DNA of 64,000 bases from Sphingobacterium kitahiroshimense (GTDB taxonomy: Bacteria > Bacteroidota > Bacteroidia > Sphingobacteriales > Sphingobacteriaceae). A model generated the notes under the pieces. It saw nothing but the letters and a program-made list of their open reading frames with translations, was not told the DNA's origin and did no database searches. The stretch covers positions 744,001 to 808,000 of the forward strand of contig NZ_JAOQNK010000001.1 in assembly GCF_025961315.1 (NCBI RefSeq), in the 5' to 3' direction. This document shows positions 17,096 to 25,483 of the stretch, one piece after another (the stretch's first letter is position 1; each line of letters starts with the position of its first letter). Position numbers and translations under genes: made by a program.

Positions 17096-18982
17096 ATGAA
17101 TAAGATTGATATATCTGATAATTTAGCAATTCTGGAAAAGGAAAATAATGAACTTAGAAATCGCGTTGCTGAACTCTCCGACTTTATTGAAAATGGTTCT
17201 GTCCCATTACATTGGGTGGATGAGAGCGGGATTATTATTTGGGCAAACCAAGCAGAATTAGATCTACTGGGTTATGACAAAGAAGAATATATTGGCCATC
17301 CGATCAGTGATTTCCATAAGGATGCAGCAGTAATCGAAGAAATTCTTAACCGCCTTACCGCCAAAGAAACCATACGGGATTTTCCTGCAAGATTGAAATG
17401 TAAAAATGGTTCTATTAAGTATGTTGTAATCAGTTCAAATGTACTTTTCAAAGATGGAAAGTTTATACATTCGCGCTGTTTTACAAAAGATGTAACGCCG
17501 CTGGTTGAAGAAGAAAAAAGGAAAAACAAGCTCATGACTTTACTGGAAGAGAGTGAAGAACGACTTAGACTGGCCATTGAGGCCACTGATCTAGGCACTT
17601 GGGACTGGGATTTTGAAGAAAACAAACTCTATATTTCTAAACAAGCCGAAAAAATTCTTGGGCTACACCTCAATGACCTTAACTACCACCACATTTTAGA
17701 GCTCCTTCACCCAGAGGATCAAAATAACGTTAACTTTATAATACAAAAGCTAAAAGAAAGCAGTTCCAATTCACACTTTGATTTTCTATGCCGGGTATTA
17801 AAGAGCGATAAAAATAGTACCATATGGATACGCGTTCAAGGAGCTACCTATATGGATAATACAAATAAGATGCATAGAATTATTGGTTCGGTACTTGATA
17901 TTACTGAACTTAAAAATTCGGAAACTAAAAATGCTGAACTGGCGGCAATTGTTAATTCTTCCAATGACGCCATTGTCAGTAAAACTTTAGAAGGCATCGT
18001 AACAAGCTGGAACGCTGCAGCAGAAGAATTATTTGGGTTTAAAGCTGGTGAAATAATCGGTCAGCCTATTTTGAAGTTAATTCCTGAAAACCGCAAAAGT
18101 GAAGAGGATCATATCCTTGCGAAATTACGAGCTGGTCAATCATTAAAACACTTTGAGACTATTCGTATCTCTAAAACGGGACAGCTGCTGGACGTATCTC
18201 TAACCATATCACCCATCAGGGATAGTGCTGGTCAAATAATAGGAGTTTCAAAAATTGCTAGGGATATTTCTGAAAAAAAACAGGAAGAAAGGAGGAAAAA
18301 TGATTTTATCTCCATGGTGAGCCATGAACTGAAAACTCCGCTTACCTCCATTTTATTATTTACTCAGATCATGCAGAAAAATTACCAGGACAATAAAAAT
18401 GATCTGGGTAAACAGATGAGTAACAAAATTGAAACCCAATCTAAAAAAATGATTGCCATGATACGGGATTTCCTCAGCCTCGCCAGGATTGAAGAAGATC
18501 AATTGCAAATAAATAAAGAGTCCATAACACTTCTATCTTTATTTGAGGAAGTGCGAGAGGAAGCGCAATTGATGATATCTAAGCATAAAATTAAGTTTGC
18601 CTGCGCAGAACCAATTACAATCTTTGCAGATCATGATAAAATAGCACAGGTCTTTACCAATTTGATTTCAAATGCAATAAAATATTCACCTGCCGGTGGT
18701 ACCATCACGATTGGTTGTGAGAAAAAAGACGGGAAAGTCAAATTGTTTGTTAGTGACGAAGGTATCGGAATTGCTAAAGAAGATCAAGAAAAGTTATTTA
18801 ACCGTTTCTACAGAGTTGATAATGATGAAATTGCACACATATCAGGGTTCGGCATCGGGCTTTACATTGTTTCTGAGATCCTGCGTTATCATGATTCAGC
18901 AATTGAAGTAGAAAGCGAGAAAGGATCTGGAACGACCTTCTACTTTTCACTTGATGAGATCGGTGATCCAATCCCTAGCTAG
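17096..18982 (+). CDS. soluble multi-PAS sensor histidine kinase
   Basis: 628 residues, no membrane segment. A short coiled coil (about 8-30) leads into three PAS domains at about 30-145, 152-270 and 275-390; the second is PAS_3-like (LGTWDWDFEENKLY). The HisKA domain has His410 in MVSHELKTPLTSI. The HATPase_c domain shows NLISNAIKYSP, DEGIGI and GFGIGLYIV. No receiver domain and no adjacent response regulator gene. The kinase core is close to that of the kinase at 2017 (the same MVSHELKTPLTS H box and a similar G2 box), which points to a shared family. It lies inside the stress-gene region and could be its sensor; that is inference. Confidence 0.87.
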   Translation: MNKIDISDNLAILEKENNELRNRVAELSDFIENGSVPLHWVDESGIIIWANQAELDLLGYDKEEYIGHPISDFHKDAAVIEEILNRLTAKETIRDFPARLKCKNGSIKYVVISSNVLFKDGKFIHSRCFTKDVTPLVEEEKRKNKLMTLLEESEERLRLAIEATDLGTWDWDFEENKLYISKQAEKILGLHLNDLNYHHILELLHPEDQNNVNFIIQKLKESSSNSHFDFLCRVLKSDKNSTIWIRVQGATYMDNTNKMHRIIGSVLDITELKNSETKNAELAAIVNSSNDAIVSKTLEGIVTSWNAAAEELFGFKAGEIIGQPILKLIPENRKSEEDHILAKLRAGQSLKHFETIRISKTGQLLDVSLTISPIRDSAGQIIGVSKIARDISEKKQEERRKNDFISMVSHELKTPLTSILLFTQIMQKNYQDNKNDLGKQMSNKIETQSKKMIAMIRDFLSLARIEEDQLQINKESITLLSLFEEVREEAQLMISKHKIKFACAEPITIFADHDKIAQVFTNLISNAIKYSPAGGTITIGCEKKDGKVKLFVSDEGIGIAKEDQEKLFNRFYRVDNDEIAHISGFGIGLYIVSEILRYHDSAIEVESEKGSGTTFYFSLDEIGDPIPS

Positions 18983-19015
18983 GAATAAACATAAATAGAA
19001 ACGTCCAATTAGTCA

Positions 19016-19741
19016 TTAAATTATCCTGGGATCTATCCAGAAAATATCACGTAATAACACGAGTTCTTGCGGGTTAATTAGATTATAGATCATTTCCTCT
19101 GTATCATCTAAAATTCCCCAATGATGGTCATGCTCTTTCACAGCAAGTACTTTCAGAATAGCATCTTCGTCGCATATCCAAATATCTGATTCCATAACGG
19201 TTACATGATGCTTTTTAAACCATTTTTCAGCTTGATTTGCATCCAGACACATTAGCGTTTCGGTCAGTTCTTCTATATCCCGCCTTTCATAAGTCACATG
19301 CTCCTGATAGTACATCGCTAGGTATTTAAAATAAATGTCGTGGTCACCCGTACGTAAGGCATGATTCCGGATCAGTAGCCGTTGTGGATCGAATGAAAAA
19401 TCGTAAATTTCTGGATTGGCTGTGAAATGATAACGAAGATCATATAGTCTACATTTCTGCTGCAAACGTTGCGAATGATCATCTTCTACAAATACTTCTC
19501 CACCAAATTTATTATCATCTATGTGTGTTAAAACCTGATCTATTACGAGAATGGTCGGCTTTTTTAGATAAGTATTACTTCCATTAAAATTCATTTGTAG
19601 AAGATATTCGTGTACATTGTGAACCCGGAGAGGTTGCCATGTCGAGTTAGATAAATCAAGAGAATTATAGGACGTCAATAAGTTATATCCTCTGCACTTG
19701 AGATCTAGAAGTAAGGGTCGGGATAAGGAAGTGAATCGCAT
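19016..19741 (-). CDS. uncharacterised protein, family member B
   Basis: 241 residues, soluble, rich in His and Asp. The C-terminal 130 residues match the protein at 12207: FSFDPQRLLIRNHALR, a middle helix, and VTVMESDIWICDEDAILKVL. The extra N-terminal 110 residues (MRFTSLSRPLLLDLKCRGYN and onward) have no counterpart in the other members and contain LVIDQVLTHIDDNKFGGEVF. It ends 34 bases after the convergent PAS kinase. Function unknown. Confidence 0.7.
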   Translation of the reverse strand: MRFTSLSRPLLLDLKCRGYNLLTSYNSLDLSNSTWQPLRVHNVHEYLLQMNFNGSNTYLKKPTILVIDQVLTHIDDNKFGGEVFVEDDHSQRLQQKCRLYDLRYHFTANPEIYDFSFDPQRLLIRNHALRTGDHDIYFKYLAMYYQEHVTYERRDIEELTETLMCLDANQAEKWFKKHHVTVMESDIWICDEDAILKVLAVKEHDHHWGILDDTEEMIYNLINPQELVLLRDIFWIDPRII

Positions 19742-20008
19742 AACATGTAGGAGATTAGGTAAATAAAAAATTTTACTTCATAGTAGTTTGTTGTTATTAT
19801 AGAACAAATCTGTAATTCAAGTTGTTTGCTTTTTTATACGGTTTTTGAAGAAAATTTATAATTTCTTTTTTATCTGGAATATAAGAATCAACTTTATAAG
19901 CGCTTATGTGTTATTCAATTACAGTTCACAAAAGATTTTAGTGAGTCACCGACTTTCTGGAACTCATTGCTTTGATATTGTTTATTTAACTATTAGAAAG
20001 GAGAATTT

Positions 20009-20221
20009 ATGCCCTGGTACAACAATGATTATCCACCGTCCTATAAAAACCAGCCCGTTGAAATTCGTGATAAAGCTGTAGAAATTGCGAATGCGCTATT
20101 AAAAGAAGGCGCCAGTGAAGGAACGGCTATTGCAATAGGACTAAAGCTTGCGCGAGAACATTTTGCAAAAAAGGAAGCTGATAATAATATCGCAAAACTT
20201 ATGGATGATCACGATACGTGA
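20009..20221 (+). CDS. small uncharacterised protein of the MPWYNNDYPPSYKN type
   Basis: 70 residues. The start is well supported by a strong AAAGGAG Shine-Dalgarno six bases before the ATG, unusual for this organism. The sequence opens MPWYNNDYPPSYKNQP, then a helical repeat-like body (RDKAVEIANALLKEG, GTAIAIGLKLAREHF), and an acidic tail. Proteins with this opening recur in Bacteroidota genomes near stress genes and resemble in build the small ChaB- and YdaT-like proteins. No enzymatic motif. Function unknown. Confidence 0.75.
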   Translation: MPWYNNDYPPSYKNQPVEIRDKAVEIANALLKEGASEGTAIAIGLKLAREHFAKKEADNNIAKLMDDHDT

Positions 20222-20328
20222 TCATCTACCAGCTTCACTCTAATTTTATATTAATAATTTGAAATTTACCTAAATGGTTCATTAATATGATAATAATCAC
20301 AATACGATGCATTCTTAATGGCCGATTG

Positions 20329-20526
20329 TTAAATAAAGATCATGTCGCTATTGTAAATTCCATTAATCAGGACTGCAGTAATAAAATTTTTCTTACCCTT
20401 GTCTTCTGATTTAAAAAATGAATATGCCCTTAGTCTGATACGGGTTAGCATAGCAATAAGCAGATTAATCACTAAGCCTAAAAATGACAGGACCGGAATA
20501 AATAAAAGTACAATCAGGTTTTTCAT
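20329..20526 (-). CDS. possible small membrane protein
   Basis: 65 residues starting MKNLIVLLFIPVLSFLGLVI, a convincing single or double membrane segment, followed by a basic loop (RIRLRAYSFFKSEDKGKKN) and a hydrophobic end. A competing plus-strand frame covers 20399-20596 but has no such structure. Translation start and expression are uncertain. Confidence 0.45.
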   Translation of the reverse strand: MKNLIVLLFIPVLSFLGLVINLLIAMLTRIRLRAYSFFKSEDKGKKNFITAVLINGIYNSDMIFI

Positions 20527-20822
20527 ATTTAAAAGTTATAACGGAAATACTATTATAAAACAAAGTGAAATAAAAGTGGTTAATAAAATATTTTAAAACA
20601 GGTATAATTTGGTAAGAAATCATTGTATGTACGTGAGACTACAAGTCAAAATACCTGATTGATAAAATCATAACTTTCTGTCCAGAAGAGTAAGAAAATA
20701 CCTGTTTTTTTCAAATACTACGCATTCGAAGCGCCTTCTTAAACATTGTTCGTTTCAAGCCGTTCTTACTTTGGGAAATCTCAGCTAAGAAGAGAGTAAT
20801 GTAAACTTTAAAATGTAAAACA

Positions 20823-21071
20823 ATGGCAAAAGATCACGGAAAACAGATTAAAGACGATGCTCAATATGAAGCATTACGCAAGAAAGGAATGAGTAAGGAA
20901 AAATCCGCACGAATTGCAAATTCTCCGGATGCCAGCAAGAAAGGCGGAGAAGCTACTGACTTGGATTCGAGGACAAAATCGGATCTACTTGCAGAAGCAA
21001 AAAAAATTGGCATAGCCGGTAGGCATTCAATGAAAAAAGATGAACTGATAAAGGCTATTAGGAACCATTAA
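20823..21071 (+). CDS. DUF7218-like protein with C-terminal Rho_N/SAP-type domain
   Basis: 82 residues, strongly basic. The N-terminal half (KDDAQYEALRKKGMSKEKSA, then RIANSPDASKKGG) matches the short stress-type DUF7218 proteins. The C-terminal half (TKSDLLAEAKKIGIAGRHSM, then KKDELIKAI) is a Rho termination-factor N-terminal/SAP-like helix-extended-loop-helix, a nucleic-acid binding fold. It ends 96 bases before the topoisomerase IB gene on the same strand, with no terminator between them, so they are probably co-transcribed. Confidence 0.8.
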   Translation: MAKDHGKQIKDDAQYEALRKKGMSKEKSARIANSPDASKKGGEATDLDSRTKSDLLAEAKKIGIAGRHSMKKDELIKAIRNH

Positions 21072-21167
21072 ATTTATTTCAATTAATCAAAATAATTTCT
21101 TCCGCATATTACATGTGGCGGCGGAATTGAATATTAACAAAACATTTCCTTCACAAATTTGGAGCAC

Positions 21168-22211
21168 ATGAAAACATTAACACCTTCATCTCACCCATCT
21201 GTCGCTCTAAATCTACGTTACGTTACAGATACGGAACCTGGTTATTGCCGCACATATACAAAAGGCAAATTCACTTATCTATCCAAGAACAAGCCAATCA
21301 AAAATAAAAATACCTTAAAGCGGATAGCGTCTCTTGTGATCCCACCAGCATGGGAAAATGTCTGGATATGCAAATTTAAAAATGGTCATATACAGGCAAC
21401 AGGTATTGATAAGCGTGGTAGGAAGCAATATATTTATCATCTGGACTGGTCAACCATACGCAATGTCAAAAAATTTGATCGTTTACTGGGCTTTGCAAAT
21501 AAGATGAAATTACTCCGCACGCAATTGCGGAAAGATCTACGGAAAAAGAAATTATCCAAAGAAAAAGTCTGTGCGATTGCAATCTCTACCATGAATGCAA
21601 CTTACATACGTGCAGGAAACAAATCCTATGAACATAACTACGGCTCATATGGGCTCACCACATTGAAAAACAGACATGTCAAAATTGACAAAAATGAAAT
21701 CTTTTTTAAATTTAAAGGGAAAAAAGGCGTACTTCAGCAGGTTTATATCAAGGAAGCAAAAATAGCTAAAATGCTTAAAAACGTCAAAGAAATCCCCGGT
21801 CAGGAGCTTTTTCAATATTACGATCATGATGGTGCTATTCAACGGCTTGATTCAGGAGATCTGAACCGCTATTTAAAACAAGCGATGCAAGAAGATTATA
21901 CCTGTAAAGATTTTCGTACATGGGCAGGTTGCACGCTTGCCTTTATGATGATGGCTAATGAGCCTTATGGCGAACTTATTTCTGAACGTAAAAAAGTACT
22001 GGTCACCATCCTTGATCATGTCGCTAAACAACTCGGCAATACCAGATCAGTTACAAGGAACTATTATATTCATCCGGAATTGCAGAAACAGTATGTAGAT
22101 GGTGATTTAAAAAATGAATTATTAAAACTTAAACGGAAAATGGTGCAAAATACAGATGGTGCGACCGAAAAAGCGCTGCTGAAATTTATCAGATCACGTT
22201 GTGAAAAATAA
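21168..22211 (+). CDS. DNA topoisomerase IB (poxvirus-type)
   Basis: 347 residues from the ATG at 21168, which has GGAG just upstream; a frame extended by three codons would begin with TTG. It is the compact bacterial/poxviral type IB enzyme that relaxes supercoils through a 3'-phosphotyrosine. Family motifs are IPPAWENVWIC, GIDKRGRKQYIYH, YIRAGNKSYEHNYGSYGLTT (with the active-site Arg), KDFRTWAGCTLA and the catalytic Tyr in TRNYYIHPEL. All active-site regions are present and the length is normal. It follows the Rho_N/SAP-like protein gene. In Bacteroidota this enzyme is often found with DUF892- and DUF421-type stress genes, as here. Confidence 0.92.
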   Translation: MKTLTPSSHPSVALNLRYVTDTEPGYCRTYTKGKFTYLSKNKPIKNKNTLKRIASLVIPPAWENVWICKFKNGHIQATGIDKRGRKQYIYHLDWSTIRNVKKFDRLLGFANKMKLLRTQLRKDLRKKKLSKEKVCAIAISTMNATYIRAGNKSYEHNYGSYGLTTLKNRHVKIDKNEIFFKFKGKKGVLQQVYIKEAKIAKMLKNVKEIPGQELFQYYDHDGAIQRLDSGDLNRYLKQAMQEDYTCKDFRTWAGCTLAFMMMANEPYGELISERKKVLVTILDHVAKQLGNTRSVTRNYYIHPELQKQYVDGDLKNELLKLKRKMVQNTDGATEKALLKFIRSRCEK

Positions 22212-22245
22212 CCTATTACATTTGATCATCGTGCAAACTATAAAA

Positions 22246-22267
22246 AAAAGGGGCAATTGCCCCTTTT
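22246..22267. terminator. perfect palindromic terminator after topoisomerase IB
   Basis: AAAAGGGGCAA followed directly by TTGCCCCTTTT is a perfect 22-base palindrome between the convergent topoisomerase (plus) and DUF2383 (minus) genes; it can end transcription from both sides. Confidence 0.75.
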
Positions 22268-22319
22268 CCCTGTTAACCTCAATATTGAAATGATTTTTTA
22301 TACTAAACGCTTGATATAA

Positions 22320-22793
22320 TTAAATCGTATCGGAAATGGTATCTCGTAACAATTTAATCTGGTCGTGCGCAACCAATTGTTTACTTAATTGATTTTCAAT
22401 TAAGCTGACCACATGGATGGATAAAGCCTCCCGATCTTCTTCAAGGGTCTTCCTATAGGTAGCTTTAAAAGCATCTTCTCCTTTTTCACAGCTTTCCAAT
22501 AGACTTTTACGATCATTTCCCGAAATATTAACTTTTATATTCATCCAAAGTCTAAAAAGTTTACCGCTCAACAACGTACTGTCTGTAGGTTGTTCACCTT
22601 CAAGTGTGACATATGGAGTAAGCTCGGTAATAAACTGTTCTGACTGCAGGATATATTTGGCAAATATACCACCTAGATCATCGATCCGCATACTATGTGC
22701 TAGATCTAATGCTTCTCTATATCCAGCTATCCTATCGTTGTTAATTTTTATCAGATCATTGATAATTGCCGGATCATTTGCTCTGTTTTCCAT
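22320..22793 (-). CDS. DUF2383 (PA2169-family) four-helix protein
   Basis: 157 residues, all helical, full length for the family. It starts with the family pattern IINDLIKINNDRIAGYREAL, followed by a helix with SEQFITELTPYV and two C-terminal helices (SLLESCEKGEDAFKATYRKT). Proteins of this group have a ferritin-like four-helix core and are stress-associated; some relatives are found on endospores or encapsulated. No function has been established for the Bacteroidota branch. It is likely monocistronic. Confidence 0.85.
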   Translation of the reverse strand: MENRANDPAIINDLIKINNDRIAGYREALDLAHSMRIDDLGGIFAKYILQSEQFITELTPYVTLEGEQPTDSTLLSGKLFRLWMNIKVNISGNDRKSLLESCEKGEDAFKATYRKTLEEDREALSIHVVSLIENQLSKQLVAHDQIKLLRDTISDTI

Positions 22794-22962
22794 AGCTCTA
22801 TTTTTTGAAATATAAATTTAAAACTCTTGATTTATCTAGAAAACAACCTCAAGGCAGAAATAGTTTAAATCATAATCATTTCGGGTATTTAGAACATTTG
22901 AATCGTATTTATAACCCCTAGGGGAAATACTGAAGCATGCATGATGGCTTTAAAAGAATAGA

Positions 22963-23640
22963 TTAATTTCGTTTTGTGTTGATTGCTTTACTCCATTCTG
23001 TATGTCTACATCGTGGACATTTTGATTCTCTATTATGCAATTGTTCGATAAAACCACAATACATGCAGGCGTGAAAGTCATATAACTGAAATGATTCAAC
23101 TTTTTTATAATCATCTGGAAATAAAGGCAGACCATACTTCACCTCATCTTCTGGGTAAAATAAAATACTCATCGAACCATCAATTTCTAATAAGGCCATT
23201 CTCACTTGACCTAAGTGTTCAACCGACTGATTACGTAGTTCGGAAAAGAATTCCATTTTTGAAAAGTCACCATCATGTTCATGTTTTAAATCAAACATTC
23301 CATCCCTCACAACTACCATCGCTTCGCCTTCTAAAATCTTATTGATAAACACCGATTTTGATGATAACCAAGTTATAAATTTATAGATAATGATAACCGA
23401 AAATAATACAACAAAGGCATAAATAACGGGTAATTCTTCTTGAAACATGGGATCACCAGCCGCCGATCCGAGACTCAGAATAATCGCCACCTCGAAAAGC
23501 GTTAATTGCCTTACACCTTTTTTTCCTGAAAGCCTAAGAATCACCAATATCAGGATAAACATGATGACTGACCGTCCCACAATTTCTAAAAGGAAATCCC
23601 ATTCCGCGCCTTCCCAAATTATCTTTTTCATTTCAAACAT
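22963..23640 (-). CDS. DUF421 (YetF-like) membrane protein with C-terminal zinc ribbon
   Basis: 225 residues. Residues 10-85 hold three transmembrane helices, with the family motif LRLSGKKGVRQLTLFEVAII. The cytoplasmic DUF421 domain follows, with LEGEAMVVVRDGMFD and FSELRNQSVEHLGQVRMALL. The last 40 residues add HACMYCGF ... SKCPRCRHTEW, two CxxC knuckles that should bind one zinc. The family is a widespread inner-membrane protein of unknown function, linked to spores and stress in Bacillus. The gene begins 13 bases after the disordered protein gene at 23653, so the two are probably one unit. Confidence 0.85.
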   Translation of the reverse strand: MFEMKKIIWEGAEWDFLLEIVGRSVIMFILILVILRLSGKKGVRQLTLFEVAIILSLGSAAGDPMFQEELPVIYAFVVLFSVIIIYKFITWLSSKSVFINKILEGEAMVVVRDGMFDLKHEHDGDFSKMEFFSELRNQSVEHLGQVRMALLEIDGSMSILFYPEDEVKYGLPLFPDDYKKVESFQLYDFHACMYCGFIEQLHNRESKCPRCRHTEWSKAINTKRN

Positions 23641-23652
23641 ACGTCCTCTGCA

Positions 23653-23868
23653 CTAAGGTTTTACCTGCTCACGAGGAAATGTATCTGGCTCTGGCATATC
23701 ATTCAATTGATCATTTTGAGGATCAACGCCGGCCTCCCCGTCACCTTCCTGCTTTTTATTTCTCTTATCTACAACTGAGGTAATTGTTTTCTTTTTCTTC
23801 GGTTGCTTGTCCTTATCAACAATACCGACTTTTGCATTTTCATTTTTAGTAGCCATAATCGTATTCAT
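23653..23868 (-). CDS. small, highly charged, probably disordered protein
   Basis: 71 residues, or 67 if translation starts at the ATG at 23854-23856 (MATKNENAKVGIVDKDKQ), which I find equally plausible. The middle is a run of Lys and Thr (KKKKTITSVVDKRNKK), the end acidic and proline-rich (PEPDTFPREQVKP). No fold is expected. It is the first gene of a likely unit with the DUF421 gene. Similar short charged proteins accompany stress genes in Bacteroidota. Function unknown. Confidence 0.6.
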   Translation of the reverse strand: MNTIMATKNENAKVGIVDKDKQPKKKKTITSVVDKRNKKQEGDGEAGVDPQNDQLNDMPEPDTFPREQVKP

Positions 23869-24106
23869 TTAGTTTATTGTAATGATATAACGTGGTGCTA
23901 TGTCAAAAGTTTGTATTTCAATTACCGTAACAAATACCTGAAATTAACGACAGTATACCTGATCAATGCTTCAAAAATATACTTTAAACGTGCATCACGT
24001 ATCCTTCTACTTATCCTAAAGTATTCTTAAACAAACTTTTAGTCTTTCAGAATTGTTCTTTTGGTGATGACATCATAAATACGTTATAGCTATAAATCAA
24101 ATCACT

Positions 24107-24601
24107 ATGGATGAGACTTATGCATATGTACATGAATTGCTGAATCGCCAGATGGCACTTCGAGCAAAAATTGAAGATAGCCCCATTGCAGGTGATATTC
24201 AATTTGAGTATGGACATGATTATTATCAGGAAGAAACGAGGTGCATGGGATTGCGCATGATCAGAGATGGATTGGATAAAGAAGGCGAAAAATTAATCTT
24301 AGATTTTACAACTGAACACTACCCTGGCAATGAAGAAAACGAAAAGAAATGGATTGGTAAGATGATGCGATACCTTAACGCAATTACTCCAACACTTATT
24401 GACAATTTACTTGCAGAGGGTTATACTGCTTTACAGAGTAATGTAGAACTTCCAAATGAGAATGCCATCTTCTATCCTATCTACGATTTAAATACGGACA
24501 CAAAACGCCTCTTATTTATGGATAGTAATATTTTAATCGATCTGAAGCAGGCAGATGCATATGAAAATTTGCAGGGTTGGGTCTATTATACTTCTACATA
24601 A
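24107..24601 (+). CDS. uncharacterised protein, family member C
   Basis: 164 residues, acidic, soluble. It shows the same three-block layout as the proteins at 12207 and 19016, more weakly: CMGLRMIRDGLDKEGEKL, then FTTEHYPGNEENEKKW, then YTALQSNVELPNENAIFYPI; the LQS-N...NAIF portion lines up with LLQSDINSTDKDAIF of 12207. The relationship is my reading of the alignment by eye. The next gene at 24698 follows on the same strand after 96 bases. Function unknown. Confidence 0.65.
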   Translation: MDETYAYVHELLNRQMALRAKIEDSPIAGDIQFEYGHDYYQEETRCMGLRMIRDGLDKEGEKLILDFTTEHYPGNEENEKKWIGKMMRYLNAITPTLIDNLLAEGYTALQSNVELPNENAIFYPIYDLNTDTKRLLFMDSNILIDLKQADAYENLQGWVYYTST

Positions 24602-24697
24602 TGGAGAAATTACAAAATCAGATAGTTCCTCAACCCAAGTAAATCTATTGATTCACATGAACATAAGTTCATTTTTAATTGTTATTCTATTAAAAAG

Positions 24698-25309
24698 ATG
24701 AAGAATATTATTCCAACCCAGAAAGAAGGCAATAAACTTGACTGTTTTGAAACAGTTGAGTTTACAAGCACTGAAATTGCCAGCGAGGCTTTTATTATAG
24801 CATCCTACAACCTATTGGCGGTCAATGAATGGCACAAAATTGCAGAACTTCCTGCGGCGGTATTTAAGCTTGTTGACAACAATGGTCTCGAATTGCATCG
24901 TCCACTTCAGTTACACGATTACATCAAAATTGATATTCCAGGACCTGGATTACCCCGAACAAAAGGTTATGACTGGGTTAACGTTGTGCATATGGAATCT
25001 AAGGAAATGGCCGAATTTAAAATCCTATCAGTCAGTCTAAAGCCATGTCCAGATCCTACTGATCCTGAAAATAAAGAAACAGCACATTTTTTTGAGGGAA
25101 TAGCGACTTCGACTTTGATTGTTGAGCAAAGAAATAACAGTTTATTGTTTCAGTATGCTGGACGAAATGAGGTTTTAAATACCGAAAATACGCATATCAT
25201 CGATAATGTCCGAAACTTTATGGTAGGACTTGGTGCGGTTTTGGGGGCATCTTATCCGCAATGGAAGGCCCTTATTAAAGGTTTTGCTAATGATGTTAAA
25301 GAAGTGTAA
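24698..25309 (+). CDS. hypothetical protein
   Basis: 203 residues, soluble, no signal peptide. The N-terminal 130 residues look like an alternating alpha/beta domain with NEWHKIAELPAAVFKLVD and HDYIKIDIPGPGLPRTKG, followed by YDWVNVVHM. The C-terminal part has TLIVEQRNNSLLFQYAGRNE and a final helix region with VGLGAVLGASYPQWKALI. I have seen proteins of this kind only as hypothetical entries in Sphingobacteriaceae. It is probably co-transcribed with 24107 and ends at a shared terminator. Confidence 0.65.
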   Translation: MKNIIPTQKEGNKLDCFETVEFTSTEIASEAFIIASYNLLAVNEWHKIAELPAAVFKLVDNNGLELHRPLQLHDYIKIDIPGPGLPRTKGYDWVNVVHMESKEMAEFKILSVSLKPCPDPTDPENKETAHFFEGIATSTLIVEQRNNSLLFQYAGRNEVLNTENTHIIDNVRNFMVGLGAVLGASYPQWKALIKGFANDVKEV

Positions 25310-25438
25310 TTACAAATCAGATGCTTTGATTTACAAATATTCAAAATACTTCTGCTTGTTTCCTTTTTAAGGATCATACGTTAATCAGGCATATTAAAGA
25401 CTGCATAATCATTAAAATAAACCCTCGTTATGAATAAA

Positions 25439-25483
25439 GATGCTGTGATCTTCATTTCTAAAAATCACAGCATCAGTTTTTTT
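25439..25483. terminator. terminator between convergent genes
   Basis: GATGCTGTGAT (25439-25449) and ATCACAGCATC (25464-25474) form a perfect 11-bp stem with a 14-base loop, followed by a run of T on the plus strand. It closes the plus-strand genes at 24107-25309 and faces the minus-strand HAD gene. Confidence 0.75.

Noticed and set aside
19845..20081. A frame overlapping the start of the gene at 20009
   Set aside because: It is out of frame with the gene that has the strong Shine-Dalgarno sequence, and its hydrophobic start is AT-driven.
20399..20596. A plus-strand frame across the small membrane protein at 20329
   Set aside because: No hydrophobic pattern or family feature; the minus-strand frame is more protein-like.
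22915..22924. CCCCTAGGGG palindrome after the DUF421 gene
   Set aside because: Short, no T run follows on the minus strand, and chance occurrence is likely.
23803..24030. A 75-residue plus-strand frame
   Set aside because: It lies antisense to the start of the charged-protein gene and in the AT-rich gap, with no recognisable pattern.
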